A model generated the notes under the pieces. It worked only from the letters and a program-made list of their open reading frames with translations. It made no database searches and had not been told where the DNA came from. A DNA stretch of 64,000 nt, taken from positions 55,719 to 119,718 of the forward strand of contig NZ_JACHGF010000014.1 in assembly GCF_014202275.1 (NCBI RefSeq), read 5' to 3'. Of the stretch, positions 1 through 8,083 are shown in pieces (the stretch's first letter is position 1; the number at the start of each line of letters is the position of its first letter). This DNA is from Rhabdobacter roseus. GTDB lineage: Bacteria; Bacteroidota; Bacteroidia; Cytophagales; Spirosomataceae. Position numbers and translations under genes: made by a program.

Positions 1-160
1 GGTCAGTACTTGCGGTTTTTATTATTTCATAGAGTGCCTGGGAAGAAATACGGTTGTCAATCGGCCAAGTACCTGGACGTGGCGCAAACCACTCACCCGC
101 AATCAGGCGCGGTTCTCTAAGCGGGGGGTAGTTCTGACACGGCTGCACAGTAAAGCGCAT
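1..160 (-). CDS. partial unknown protein running off the window edge
   Basis: This minus-strand frame stays open from about position 217 to the window edge. Its first in-frame ATG is at 160. The translation reads like real protein (MRFTVQPCQNYPPLREPR, then aromatic- and proline-rich sequence) and has no in-frame stop. A stop lies just upstream at 218-220. An ATG at 267 lies in another frame, so the 5' end may be frameshifted. I do not recognise the family. A remote SymE-like reading (basic peptide followed by G-x-W) was considered but is not supported. It sits next to a decayed methylase, so it may also be a remnant. Confidence 0.3.
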   Translation of the reverse strand, partial: MRFTVQPCQNYPPLREPRLIAGEWFAPRPGTWPIDNRISSQALYEIIKTASTD

Positions 161-319
161 CGTGAAGCGGAATACCTCGGCTGTAGCCGCCGAGTAGGTG
201 TAAAGGGAGTAGAAGCTTCATGAGGAGGAGTTTTATTTTTTTCATTAGGACGAAAGCGATTGGGCATGGTGAATCCCCCTTTTTAGAGGGCATCATCCTG
301 CCGAGCTAGGTTATTAAGG

Positions 320-992
320 CCAAAAGTACCTCTTATGAACCGGGAAAATACGTTCTGGTGGGCAGTGGTGGGGTAATTGGGAAATGCCGGACCCTGAAAG
401 ACGCAGCTAAGACAATGCCATGTTCTGGGGCAAGCCACCCTGCCAGGCCGAAGTGGTCAACGACATCAACCACTGGCTCATCACTTCCTACAAAGGACTG
501 AAGTACGACTTAGAGGAGTTGGCTGCCAAGGTAGACGAGACTTTTCGCAGCCGGGCTCAGCAGAAGGAAATCACCAACCCAGCGGCCTGCGCCTGGAGTG
601 TGTGGGTGCAGGCCAACCTGTGCTTCGATGTGCTGAAGGTAACCTAAGACGCGTCGGACGCGTTTTTCTACCTCTTATCCACCCTACCTTTCGGCCAACC
701 AGGACCACTACGGCGGCGACAGCCTGGACGACTTCCGCGCGCTGCTGGATGCCTGCACCACCATGAAAGGAACGTTTTTGCTCAGCAGTTAGTCATAAGA
801 GATCCTGATGAAGTACCCCAGCAGTTCGGCTGGAAAAGTGAGGACCACGTGAAAGCACTCTGCGTGGATGGACGCAGGAAAGAGGCCCAAACGAAGGGAG
901 AGTGCCGGACCTGGAACAACTGGCCTTACTACTCACAACAAGTAACTCTAGTAAAGCTGATTGTCGGTATTGGAACGATAAAAAAAAATTAA
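320..992 (+). pseudogene. decayed D12-class adenine-specific DNA methyltransferase
   Basis: Three forward frames in succession carry pieces of a D12 N6-adenine methylase. Frame one (420-647) has MFWGKPPCQAEVVNDIN, matching the family block 'FWaKPPsEvEviND', followed by a helical part ending AWSVWVQANLCF. Frame two (from 676) has YPPYLSANQDHYGG, the catalytic DPPY block with Asp changed to Tyr, and runs to a stop at 790-792. Frame three (825-992) has FGWKSEDHVKALC and the C-terminus. At least two frameshifts, an internal stop and loss of the catalytic Asp show it is dead. The N-terminal SAM-binding part is missing. It is probably a phage or plasmid remnant. Confidence 0.75.
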
Positions 993-1070
993 ATTTTGTT
1001 TAATTTACTTTAAACAAACTCGAGGAAAAGTGGTAGTATAGCAAGCTCCAATCTCCTACCTACACCTACG

Positions 1071-1577
1071 ATGTATCAAATAAATAGTACCGAGCCCAGG
1101 TCACCCTATGAGCTAAGCGGTATCCGAATTTTGGTGGTTGAAGATAACCCCATTAATACGTTTGCCCTGGGAGCTTATCTAAAGCGATGGGGGTGTGTTT
1201 TCGATGTAGCATCCAATGGACTCGAAGCCCTTCAGAAGCTGGATTCAAGCTTCGATCTCGTGCTCATGGATATTCACATGCCAGAAATGGACGGATTAGA
1301 AGCCACGCGCTTGCTGCGGCTGCGGGGAGAGATTTTACCCATTATTGCCCTGACGGCCGACTGTACCCTGGATGTTCAGCTCGACCTTTATGAGGGGGGC
1401 TTTTCGGCCGTACAATATAAACCTATTCAACCCAAGAATCTCCTGGATTTGATCCTGCATTTGAGAAGCCACCATCCGATCGGTACCCTTGGAATTCCTG
1501 ATGAAATCCGGCCGGAACAACCCGCAGCTAGGCTATACTTAGGGGGAGGGGCTACACCAGCTCAGGCGCGCTTCTAA
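1071..1577 (+). CDS. single-domain response regulator (CheY-like)
   Basis: This is a receiver domain without an output domain. The acidic pocket is E24-D25 in ILVVEDNPIN, the phosphoacceptor is D67 in LVLMDIHMPEMDG, the conserved Thr is T95 and the Lys is K117 in YKPIQP. The 'NxxN' and 'EMDG' wording is typical of receivers found in hybrid sensor kinases, so it may accept phosphate in a multistep relay. About 45 residues after the receiver have no recognisable fold. No kinase is adjacent. A close paralogue lies at 2019-2450. The upstream 80 bases are AT-rich. The end overlaps the tail of the opposite-strand gene at 1552-1839. Confidence 0.85.
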   Translation: MYQINSTEPRSPYELSGIRILVVEDNPINTFALGAYLKRWGCVFDVASNGLEALQKLDSSFDLVLMDIHMPEMDGLEATRLLRLRGEILPIIALTADCTLDVQLDLYEGGFSAVQYKPIQPKNLLDLILHLRSHHPIGTLGIPDEIRPEQPAARLYLGGGATPAQARF

Positions 1578-1839
1578 TCACGTAGATCACCGAAAGGGGC
1601 TCCTCCCGGCCAATGTGCGGCCCTTGTACCTGTTCAGCGCTTTGGTAGAGCTTGGTTTTGACCTGCTGAATTCGATAGGAATTGCCCTGAATCGTGATAA
1701 AGGTACCGGGATAAAGGCGACCAATACCCAATGGCATGTCCGCCGAGCAAACGGCGGCCAGATCATCGGCTTGGTCAGCAAAGTAAATGAGTCGGCGGTC
1801 TTCGAGTTCAAAACGCAGGGTGCTGGGGATACCTGTCAT
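1552..1839 (-). CDS. small conserved-looking protein of unknown function
   Basis: A 95-residue protein starting at ATG 1839; a TTG one codon earlier is less likely. It opens MTGIPSTLRFELEDRRLIYF and alternates short hydrophobic strands with charged turns, suggesting a small beta-rich cytoplasmic domain. There is no signal peptide, membrane segment or recognisable motif. It is transcribed against, and sits between, two similar response regulators, and its 3' end overlaps the first by 26 bases. Protein-like composition, rather than homology, is the main reason for calling it. Function unknown. Confidence 0.5.
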   Translation of the reverse strand: MTGIPSTLRFELEDRRLIYFADQADDLAAVCSADMPLGIGRLYPGTFITIQGNSYRIQQVKTKLYQSAEQVQGPHIGREEPLSVIYVIRSAPELV

Positions 1840-2018
1840 CAACTAGGGTTTTAGAGGGGGAAAGAACAGTACAAAGGTACCTTTCGCGCCTAAGGCGGAA
1901 ATAGGACCTAAATCATATTCTAGGGTGATGGAATTGATGTTCGTACATTTAATTTTGAACAATAGCCTACTGAACACTGTTCATTAAATAGTGAATAAGA
2001 TCACCCTCTTCCATAAAC

Positions 2019-2450
2019 ATGACATCACCCCAGGCCGACCAGGCCGACCCAATACCCGCAAATCCGGATAAAACCGCCCAGATCCACCTTTTGCTCGTGG
2101 ATGATAGTAGTATCAATTGCTTTGCCCTGCGCGCTTACCTGATCAGGCGGGGCTTTGCCGTCACCATCGCCCAAAATGGGCAAGAAGCGTTGGAAAAATT
2201 TGATACGGGCGTGCACCAGCTAATTCTCATGGATCTTCAAATGCCAGTGATGGATGGCTACCAGGCGACGCGCTTGTTGCGCGAGCGGGGGGAGGTATTA
2301 CCCATTGTGGCTTTGACGGCCAGCCTGCCCCAGGAGGTAGAAGAAAAAGTCTATGCAGCAGGCTTTTCCGGTATTTTAAATAAGCCGGTCGATCCGGATC
2401 AATTTATTAGGCAAATTTATCAGTTGCTCGGTGCTGAATCATCGGACTAA
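2019..2450 (+). CDS. single-domain response regulator (CheY-like)
   Basis: A stand-alone receiver of 143 residues, with a 20-residue polar N-terminal tail before the domain. D28-D29 form the acidic pocket (LLLVDDSSIN), D72 is the phosphoacceptor (LILMDLQMPVMDG), T100 and K122 (LNKPVDP) complete the site. It is a close paralogue of the protein at 1071-1577, sharing the QATRLLRxRGExLPIxALTA region, so the pair probably arose by duplication. There is no output domain, so it likely acts by phosphotransfer or protein contact. No cognate kinase lies in the window near it. Confidence 0.88.
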   Translation: MTSPQADQADPIPANPDKTAQIHLLLVDDSSINCFALRAYLIRRGFAVTIAQNGQEALEKFDTGVHQLILMDLQMPVMDGYQATRLLRERGEVLPIVALTASLPQEVEEKVYAAGFSGILNKPVDPDQFIRQIYQLLGAESSD

Positions 2451-3650
2451 CCGTTGTACATCGCCTCTTCCTTCTCTGGTAAGCCCTGCCCGACTGCGGG
2501 GCTCCTTTCGAGGTCCTTTCTCCCCAGCCAAGGGTCTGTCCACCTAGCTACCCACCCACATCTGGGTTAAGAACAGGGACAATTTGGAGATAACCCATCC
2601 TACAAATCGCCAACAAGCCTTTGTCAAACGCGCCGTGCGCGGCCTGCAACATCCCCGCGCCGGGGTGATGCTTCCCGGCAGCCCCCCCCTCCGGGCGTGT
2701 CACATCCGTGTCTCCCAAGCGGGGCACTGCATCGAAAGCCCCGAAATACGATCCCTGAAAGAGCCGTAGAACCTGCTAGGTCCCATAGCCCTGGCTGATG
2801 CGCGGGGAGGCTACCCCCGGCCGGTCTTATCTCGCATTTGCGATTTTTTGCCGCCGCCTTGTCGCACCAATCATCCTTAACTGCAAGGGCCTGCCACATC
2901 GGCAGGCCGATCCTTCCCGGCAGTCCGTTTTTGAAGGCCAGGTACTCTAGCCGCCGCAAACCAGGATCAACGCCCGCTTGCCTTTGTCAACAACAGGCCA
3001 TCCATACCCGCTGAAAAAGTCCTGTTTTTTGAACCTATTACCGCAGCTCTACAGGCTTTGTCAAAAATTCCTTTTTTGAAGTTTTTCCTCAAAAAGTAAA
3101 AGGACCGGGATCCACAAGGTTCCTATCACCCCTCATTCCCCTCCCCAAACGTCCGCAGGAAAGCGGAATTTGCGCTCCCATTTACTGACGGTGGCGCAGA
3201 GAGCCCAGGAAAAGCCGTTATTTCTTTATACGATACTACCGGTACGTTACAATCAACATTCAACAATTCGATTGTTTCCAAGATTTTAGAATAATTTTTT
3301 ACTAATTTCGACATACATATTGGGGTTTGTTTATCGACTTTAAGATTATGAAATTCAGTATCTTAAACCAATATGTGCGTATTTTTCTTCCGTATTATAT
3401 TTCACCCAACGGGTTATAAATAAAGACTTTTTTATCTGAGTTACTAAACCCTTTGAAGTAGCAGCGAGGGAGAGTATGATGTGCCTTTGGTTCAGATTTT
3501 GCCATAGTCTAACTTTGTGATCCCTTCTATTTTATTTCCCTTGCTGCCTCCAGTTTGCAACTGGTGGTGGTGTTCGCTGTCCGGTTTTATTTATCACCAA
3601 CAGCTATAGCGCGGTTTCTGAACTGGTAGTAGCAGAGAGACATTCCCCCC
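2451..3650. other. about 1.2 kb without a convincing gene
   Basis: The 5' half (2451-3010) is very GC-rich and rich in inverted repeats, for example GGCCTGCC (2888-2895) pairing with GGCAGGCC (2901-2908) across a 5-base loop. 'CTTCCCGGCAG' occurs twice, near 2669 and 2911. 'CTTTGTCAA' recurs near 2617, 2978 and 3057. On the minus strand GTGCGACAAG near 2865 recalls a group II intron 5' end, but no reverse transcriptase or domain V was found. The 3' half is AT-rich. A 62-codon minus-strand ORF (3126-3314, MSKLVKNYSKILETIELLN) looks protein-like only in its first half. Probably decayed mobile DNA. Confidence 0.4.
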
Positions 3651-4259
3651 CTACCGAAAAAAATCCGGGATGCGCCACTGGTACTTCACGGCCAGGATGC
3701 GGATGACGATGATGAGCGCCGAGGCGGCGATGAAGGCCGTGTTGCGCTCCGCGCCCAAGTAGTCGAGTACCAGGTACGCCACCGCCCCCGCCAGGCAGGG
3801 GGTGGCATATACCTCCTTGCGGTAGATGATGGGAATCTCGTTGGTGAGCGTATCGCGGATCACCCCGCCCATGACGGCCGAAAACATGCCCATGATGGCG
3901 GCGATCTCGGGCCGGACGCCCAGCGAGAGGGCCTTCTCGGTACCGACGATGGTAAAAAGCGCAATACCGAAGGTGTCAAAGAGGAAGAGCGTGCGGCGCA
4001 GGTGCATGAGCTGCCGGTAAAAAACAAACGTAGCCAGTACCCCGGCCAGGATGGCGTACAGGATGGTGATGTCGCTAATCCAGACGAGCGGATAACTACC
4101 CAGCAGGACGTCGCGCAGGGTACCGCCGCCGATGGACGAGATGAAGGCCGTGAAGGTAGCCGCGAACCAGTCGGGGTGCTCGGTGTCTTTGACGGCCAGC
4201 GCTCCCGAAATGGCAAAGGCAAACGTCCCGACGATTTCCAGAATGTATTGAATGCTCAT
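3651..4259 (-). CDS. TRIC/UPF0126-family membrane protein (trimeric cation channel type)
   Basis: A 202-residue inner-membrane protein of the UPF0126 family (YadS-like), whose members are prokaryotic TRIC trimeric cation channels, some annotated as glycine transporters. It shows two related three-helix halves: residues about 1-85 with the GGG-T-RD signature (SSIGGGTLRDVLLG) and about 90-175 with MGGVIRDTLTNEIP, followed by a last helix. The length is normal for the family. It is the last gene of a three-gene minus-strand run with acylphosphatase and a methyltransferase. Substrate cannot be told from sequence. Confidence 0.88.
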   Translation of the reverse strand: MSIQYILEIVGTFAFAISGALAVKDTEHPDWFAATFTAFISSIGGGTLRDVLLGSYPLVWISDITILYAILAGVLATFVFYRQLMHLRRTLFLFDTFGIALFTIVGTEKALSLGVRPEIAAIMGMFSAVMGGVIRDTLTNEIPIIYRKEVYATPCLAGAVAYLVLDYLGAERNTAFIAASALIIVIRILAVKYQWRIPDFFR

Positions 4260-4290
4260 AAAGTACCTTGGTCTGTCAAGTACCTTTAAA

Positions 4291-4560
4291 CTAACGCCTT
4301 ACGGTAAAATCAGCGTAGCCCACTACCGCGCCTTCCTCGGTATGTACCTCATCGACCCGCGCCAGCAGTGGCCCCTCGTGGCACCAGCACACCAGCGCCA
4401 GCAGCGGCGGCTCCGGTCCCTCGGCTTCGATGTACACCTCGCCGTTGGGTAGGTTCTGGGCAAATCCTTTGAGGCCCAGCTCCTGTGCCTTTTTTTCGGC
4501 CGAGGCGCGGTACCATACGCCCTGCACGCGTCCCCGTACGGTAATCTTCAGGTGTTTCAT
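4291..4560 (-). CDS. acyP: acylphosphatase
   Basis: An 89-residue single-domain acylphosphatase, which hydrolyses acyl phosphates such as acetyl phosphate or carbamoyl phosphate in the cytoplasm. The signature GRVQGVWYRASA holds the phosphate-binding loop with catalytic R18, and N36 in GFAQNLPNG is the catalytic Asn. GEVYIEAEGP follows as the second family block. Length and motif spacing are standard. It lies 22 bases after the methyltransferase and 31 bases before the TRIC gene, all on the minus strand, so co-transcription is likely. Confidence 0.93.
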   Translation of the reverse strand: MKHLKITVRGRVQGVWYRASAEKKAQELGLKGFAQNLPNGEVYIEAEGPEPPLLALVCWCHEGPLLARVDEVHTEEGAVVGYADFTVRR

Positions 4561-4582
4561 GGTTAGGTATTACCGGTTTTTA

Positions 4583-5170
4583 CTATTTCCCTAACACCGT
4601 AATGGTAAAGGTGTTTCGGGTACATTGCACGACGGTTTGGTCGATCCTGGGGAAGGTACTTTCGTTCACCATGCGGCGCCAGGGTTCGTTGCGCGCGTCG
4701 CCGTTGACACTCACGATGAAGATGCCGTCCTGGCGCAGGTACCTGGCCAGCCGCCCAAGTACCTTATCCACCGAGCCGCCGTAGTAGATGGCCTCGTTGA
4801 TGATGATGCAATCAAAATCCGTGTCGGGCACGTAGGTGTTCATGTCGGCCACGAGGTACCTGGTCTTTTCGTTTTCGTGGCCTTTCCCCTTGGCCACGGC
4901 CACGTCCGAGACGTCCGTGGAGTAGTAGAGGCTGTACCGGGAGGCGTCGAAGCGTTGCTGTAGGTACCCCTCCCCCGCCCCGATCTCCAGGATGCGGCCC
5001 TGGGGTTTCAGGAATTGGGCGTAGCCCGCAATCACGCTGAACCGGCTCAGTTCTTCCAGGTCGCCCAGGGTACCCCAGCGGCCCGTTTCGTACTGGTAGT
5101 TGAGCCGATCGCGGTCGCGGCGCAGTACTTTCCGGTTGAATAAATTCTTGATTTTCGTAAAAAAAGCCAT
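4583..5170 (-). CDS. class I SAM-dependent methyltransferase
   Basis: A 195-residue Rossmann methyltransferase. Motif I is ILEIGAGEGYL (residues 60-70), followed by an acidic strand end at STDVS and motif IV-like DCIIINEAIYYGG. It belongs to the broad Methyltransf_11/23 group. The N-terminal 20 residues are basic and the substrate is not evident; small-molecule methylation is most likely given the length. It is the first gene of the minus-strand run with acylphosphatase and TRIC. A TATCTTCG element on the minus strand (5212-5219) lies about 40 bases upstream of the start and could be its promoter. Confidence 0.8.
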   Translation of the reverse strand: MAFFTKIKNLFNRKVLRRDRDRLNYQYETGRWGTLGDLEELSRFSVIAGYAQFLKPQGRILEIGAGEGYLQQRFDASRYSLYYSTDVSDVAVAKGKGHENEKTRYLVADMNTYVPDTDFDCIIINEAIYYGGSVDKVLGRLARYLRQDGIFIVSVNGDARNEPWRRMVNESTFPRIDQTVVQCTRNTFTITVLGK

Positions 5171-5492
5171 AGGTAAAAGGTACTTTGGACGAGCCCCGAG
5201 GTTTTCTGGTCCGAAGATAGGCGGTCGCCCTGAACCTAGCAGGTACTTTACGGATTTTATTTGAATGAATCGTTGGGCCTGGGTTCACAGGTACTTTCGG
5301 TGCCGCCGATTTTTTGGGGTCGTTGGGCCAAAAGGTACCTTTGAATAAAAATGGGTGCGAAGGTATTTTGGAAGAGCCGCTCGTAAGAAGAGAGTCAGGA
5401 AAAAAAATCGATTTTTTTAGAAAGGTACCTGGGGCCCGGTGGTATCTTTGACAAACTACCCGTACCAAGGTACTTTACCAACCTACATCTCT
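5171..5492. promoter_or_regulatory. divergent intergenic region with candidate promoters
   Basis: This 322-base spacer separates the minus-strand methyltransferase from the plus-strand amidohydrolase. It carries TATCTTTG at 5443-5450 (plus), a perfect match to the Bacteroidota -7 element TAnnTTTG, 43 bases before the start codon. On the minus strand TATCTTCG (5212-5219) matches 7 of 8. About six GGTAC(T/C)T repeats lie within this short stretch. No ORF looks real here. Confidence 0.45.
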
Positions 5493-7160
5493 ATGACCAA
5501 ACGTCTACTCCTTCTTTTACTAGGGTACTTGGTTTATGTTCCCCTTTTCGCCCAAACCTACGACCTCATCATCCGGAACGGTACCCTCTACGACGGCTCC
5601 GGCGGGGTACCTTACACGGGCGACCTGGCCATTCAGGGGCAACGCATCGCGGCCATAGGTACTTTCAAAGGCAAAGCCAAACGGGAAATCAACGCCCGCG
5701 GACTGGCCGTAGCGCCGGGCTTCGTAAACATGCTCAGCCACGCCTACAGCTCGCTGCTGGTAGACGGCCGCTCGCTGTCGGACCTGCGCCAGGGCGTCAC
5801 GCTGGAAGTTTTTGGCGAAAATTCCATGGGCCCGCTCTCCGAAGCCATGCGGCAAGACATGCTGGCCCAGCAGGGCGACTACAAGTACGAAGTACCCTGG
5901 ACTACCCTGGGTGAATTCCTGACGCACCTTGAAAAGAAAGGCGTGGCGACCAACTTCGCTTCCTTCGTGAGCGCCTCGGAGGTACGGGAGCACGAGCTGG
6001 GACAAATCAACCGCGCGCCCAACGCCGAAGAGCTCCGCCGCATGAAAAAGCTGGTGGAACAGGCCATGCAGGAAGGGGCCATGGGCCTGACCACGATGCT
6101 GATCTACGTACCGGCTACTTTCGCCACCACCGAGGAAATTGTGGAGCTGGCAAAAGTGGCCGCAAAATACGGCGGGATGTTTACGGCCCACATGCGCAGC
6201 GAGGGCAATCGCCTTGAACAGGCCGTGGACGAAATGTTTCAAATCAGCCAGCAGGCGCAGATCCCGACGGAAATCTACCACCTCAAATCCGCCGGACAGG
6301 CCAACTGGCCTAAGCTGGACCGCGTTATGGCCAAGATCGACAGCGCCCGCCGGGCGGGGCTGCCCATCACCGCCAACATGTACAACTACACCGCCGGAGC
6401 CACCGGCCTGGACGCCGCCATGCCGCCCTGGGTGCAGGAAGGTGGCCTGCAGGAGTGGCGCCGCCGCCTGCAAGACCCCGCCCTGCGCCAGCGCGTAGCC
6501 ACCGACATGACCGACCCCACCCAAGCCTGGGAAAACCTGGCGCTGGCCTCCGGCCCCGACGGGATGCTGCTGCTGGGTTTTAAGCAGGATTCGCTAAAAA
6601 AATACTCCGGCCAAACCCTCACCGAAGTGGCGCGGCTACGCGGCCAATCCTGGACCGAAACGGCCATGGACCTGGTGGTGCACGACGACTCCCGCGTGGG
6701 CGTGGCCTACTACATGATGTCGGAAGAGAACGTCAAAAAGCAAATTGCCCTGCCCTACATGCGCTTCGGCTCCGATGCGGGCTCCATTGCGCCGGAAGGG
6801 TTCTGGCTGAAGGCCAGCCGCCACCCGCGTACCTACGGCAATTTTGCGCGGCTGCTGGGCAAGTACGTCCGCGACGAGCGGGTCATCAGCCTGCCGGAGG
6901 CCATCCACCGCCTCACGGCCCTGCCCTGCCAAAGCCTGAAGATCAAGGAACGCGGCCTGCTACAGGTAGGTTACTACGCCGACGTGGTGGTTTTTGACCC
7001 GGCTACCATCCAGGATAAAGCCACTTTCGAAAAGCCGCACCAACTGGCCGAAGGCGTGGTACATGTATTGGTAAACGGCACTCAGGTACTTGACAACGGC
7101 AGCCATACCCACGCCATGCCGGGCCTGGCCGTGCGGGGGCCCGGCTGGAAGCCAAAATAG
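5493..7160 (+). CDS. secreted D-aminoacylase-like amidohydrolase
   Basis: A 555-residue amidohydrolase of the N-acyl-D-amino-acid deacylase group, expected to cleave N-acyl amino acids or similar amides in the periplasm. I chose ATG 5493 because it gives a clean signal peptide (MTKRLLLLLLGYLVYVPLFA, then Q); a GTG at 5439 would precede it with unrelated sequence. The composite-domain start is YDLIIRNGTLYDGSGG and the end VADVVVFDPATI-like. The usual D-x-H-x-H metal motif after PGF reads N79-M-L81-S-H83, so the first Asp and His are absent. Other blocks are present: FTAHMRSEG, IYHLKSAG, FGSDAGSIAPEG. The same replacement is known to me from related annotated D-aminoacylases, so the chemistry may differ. 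Confidence 0.82.
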   Translation: MTKRLLLLLLGYLVYVPLFAQTYDLIIRNGTLYDGSGGVPYTGDLAIQGQRIAAIGTFKGKAKREINARGLAVAPGFVNMLSHAYSSLLVDGRSLSDLRQGVTLEVFGENSMGPLSEAMRQDMLAQQGDYKYEVPWTTLGEFLTHLEKKGVATNFASFVSASEVREHELGQINRAPNAEELRRMKKLVEQAMQEGAMGLTTMLIYVPATFATTEEIVELAKVAAKYGGMFTAHMRSEGNRLEQAVDEMFQISQQAQIPTEIYHLKSAGQANWPKLDRVMAKIDSARRAGLPITANMYNYTAGATGLDAAMPPWVQEGGLQEWRRRLQDPALRQRVATDMTDPTQAWENLALASGPDGMLLLGFKQDSLKKYSGQTLTEVARLRGQSWTETAMDLVVHDDSRVGVAYYMMSEENVKKQIALPYMRFGSDAGSIAPEGFWLKASRHPRTYGNFARLLGKYVRDERVISLPEAIHRLTALPCQSLKIKERGLLQVGYYADVVVFDPATIQDKATFEKPHQLAEGVVHVLVNGTQVLDNGSHTHAMPGLAVRGPGWKPK

Positions 7161-7311
7161 CGCCTACTTGACTACCCTTGGAAGGAGGAACGCCGGGTAC
7201 TTGGAAGTGCTCCGCGCGGCTTCGCCCGGATTCATCCCCGACTTTGCGACGTTGGTGCTGGTTTTAGGGGTACTTCGTCCGATTTTACTTCTGGGGAGCT
7301 CCGCCACTAGG

Positions 7312-7319
7312 TACATTTG
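7312..7319 (+). promoter_or_regulatory. candidate -7 promoter element
   Basis: TACATTTG is a perfect TAnnTTTG match, 66 bases upstream of the first 2TM gene. No clear -33 TTTG was found at the expected spacing. The rest of the 7161-7385 spacer holds only GGTACTT-type repeats. Confidence 0.35.
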
Positions 7320-7385
7320 TATCAAGCAATTCGGGTAAAACCCCCAACGTAAATTACTTTTATTGACCTAACTAACCCGGAAACC

Positions 7386-7739
7386 ATGGAAACGATTAAC
7401 CCCGATGGAACCAACCCATTCAGCAACGTGAACCTGAACGACCCAACCTCCCTGGAATCGTCTCGTAACAAGTACCTGTGGAAGAAAGCCAAAAATCGCG
7501 CGGCTTTTAAAATCCACCTCCGTACCTACCTCATCGTCAACAGCGCCTTGTGGTTGTTTTACTTGTTCATGAATCTTCAAACGGACAACTACCTCCACCC
7601 CTGGCCGATCTGGTCCATGCTGGGTTGGGGCATTGGGCTGGTGTCTCACTACTTTTCGGCTTATAGCAATCTCAACGAGCAGAGTATGGCCGAACGCGAG
7701 TACATCAAATTGCTGAAAGAACGTAACGAATTGAATTAA
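7386..7739 (+). CDS. 2TM domain-containing membrane protein
   Basis: A 117-residue protein with the 2TM domain (PF13239). After a polar 30-residue N-terminus comes the basic stretch KKAKNRAAFKIHLRTYL, a first membrane helix (about 46-62), a short loop with HPWPIWSMLGWGIGL starting the second helix (about 74-90), then HYFSAY and the conserved AEREYIKLLKE tail. In this family the domain is often attached to LytTR or kinase modules; here it is alone. The next gene, 21 bases on, is a shorter paralogue. Function unknown; inner-membrane location inferred. Confidence 0.85.
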   Translation: METINPDGTNPFSNVNLNDPTSLESSRNKYLWKKAKNRAAFKIHLRTYLIVNSALWLFYLFMNLQTDNYLHPWPIWSMLGWGIGLVSHYFSAYSNLNEQSMAEREYIKLLKERNELN

Positions 7740-7760
7740 TCCTTTCCATAAACAGAACTC

Positions 7761-8033
7761 ATGGAATCTACCAACGAAAAACTCTGGCGCATCGCCCGTC
7801 AGCGGGCCCGGGTAAAAAACAACGCCATCAGCTACCTGATTGTCAACACCTTTCTCATCGGAATATGGTACTTTTCCAGCGGCTACAGCCATTTTTTCTG
7901 GCCTATGTTTCCGCTCATCTTTTGGGGAATGGGCCTGGGTTTTGAGTACTACCACGCCTACCACGACAACGGCGGGGTAGCCGAGCGCGAGTACCAAAAG
8001 CTATTGAAAGAAGAAGAACGCTCACGGCGCTAG
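7761..8033 (+). CDS. 2TM domain-containing membrane protein
   Basis: A 90-residue paralogue of the preceding gene, with the same plan: basic RQRARVKNNAISYL, first helix (about 25-42), PMFPLIFWGMGLGFEYYHAY as second helix, and the tail AEREYQKLLKEEE. It follows the first 2TM gene by 21 bases and almost certainly shares its transcript. A hairpin terminator begins 22 bases after its stop. The tandem pair suggests a heteromeric membrane complex, but this is inference. Confidence 0.85.
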   Translation: MESTNEKLWRIARQRARVKNNAISYLIVNTFLIGIWYFSSGYSHFFWPMFPLIFWGMGLGFEYYHAYHDNGGVAEREYQKLLKEEERSRR

Positions 8034-8054
8034 GCAAAATATGCCGAATACCGG

Positions 8055-8083
8055 AAAGGTAGGCTCATCATGAGTCTACCTTT
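8055..8083. terminator. bidirectional hairpin terminator
   Basis: AAAGGTAGGCTCAT pairs with ATGAGTCTACCTTT with one G-T pair and essentially no loop. It lies between the converging 2TM gene and metalloprotease gene. The protease stop codon lies inside the stem. Confidence 0.6.

Noticed and set aside
1..217. SymE-type toxin reading for the partial ORF.
   Set aside because: Only a G-x-W resemblance; key family residues not found.
2820..2875. Possible group II intron 5' end (GTGCGACAAG on the minus strand).
   Set aside because: No reverse transcriptase, no recognisable domain V and no clear 3' end; kept only as a comment on the gene-free region.
3126..3314. 62-codon minus-strand ORF.
   Set aside because: Only the first half looks protein-like; too weak to call a gene.
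5520..6524. Long minus-strand ORF of 334 codons.
   Set aside because: It is the antisense shadow of the amidohydrolase gene; composition (Gly, Val, His rich) is typical of reversed GC-rich coding sequence.
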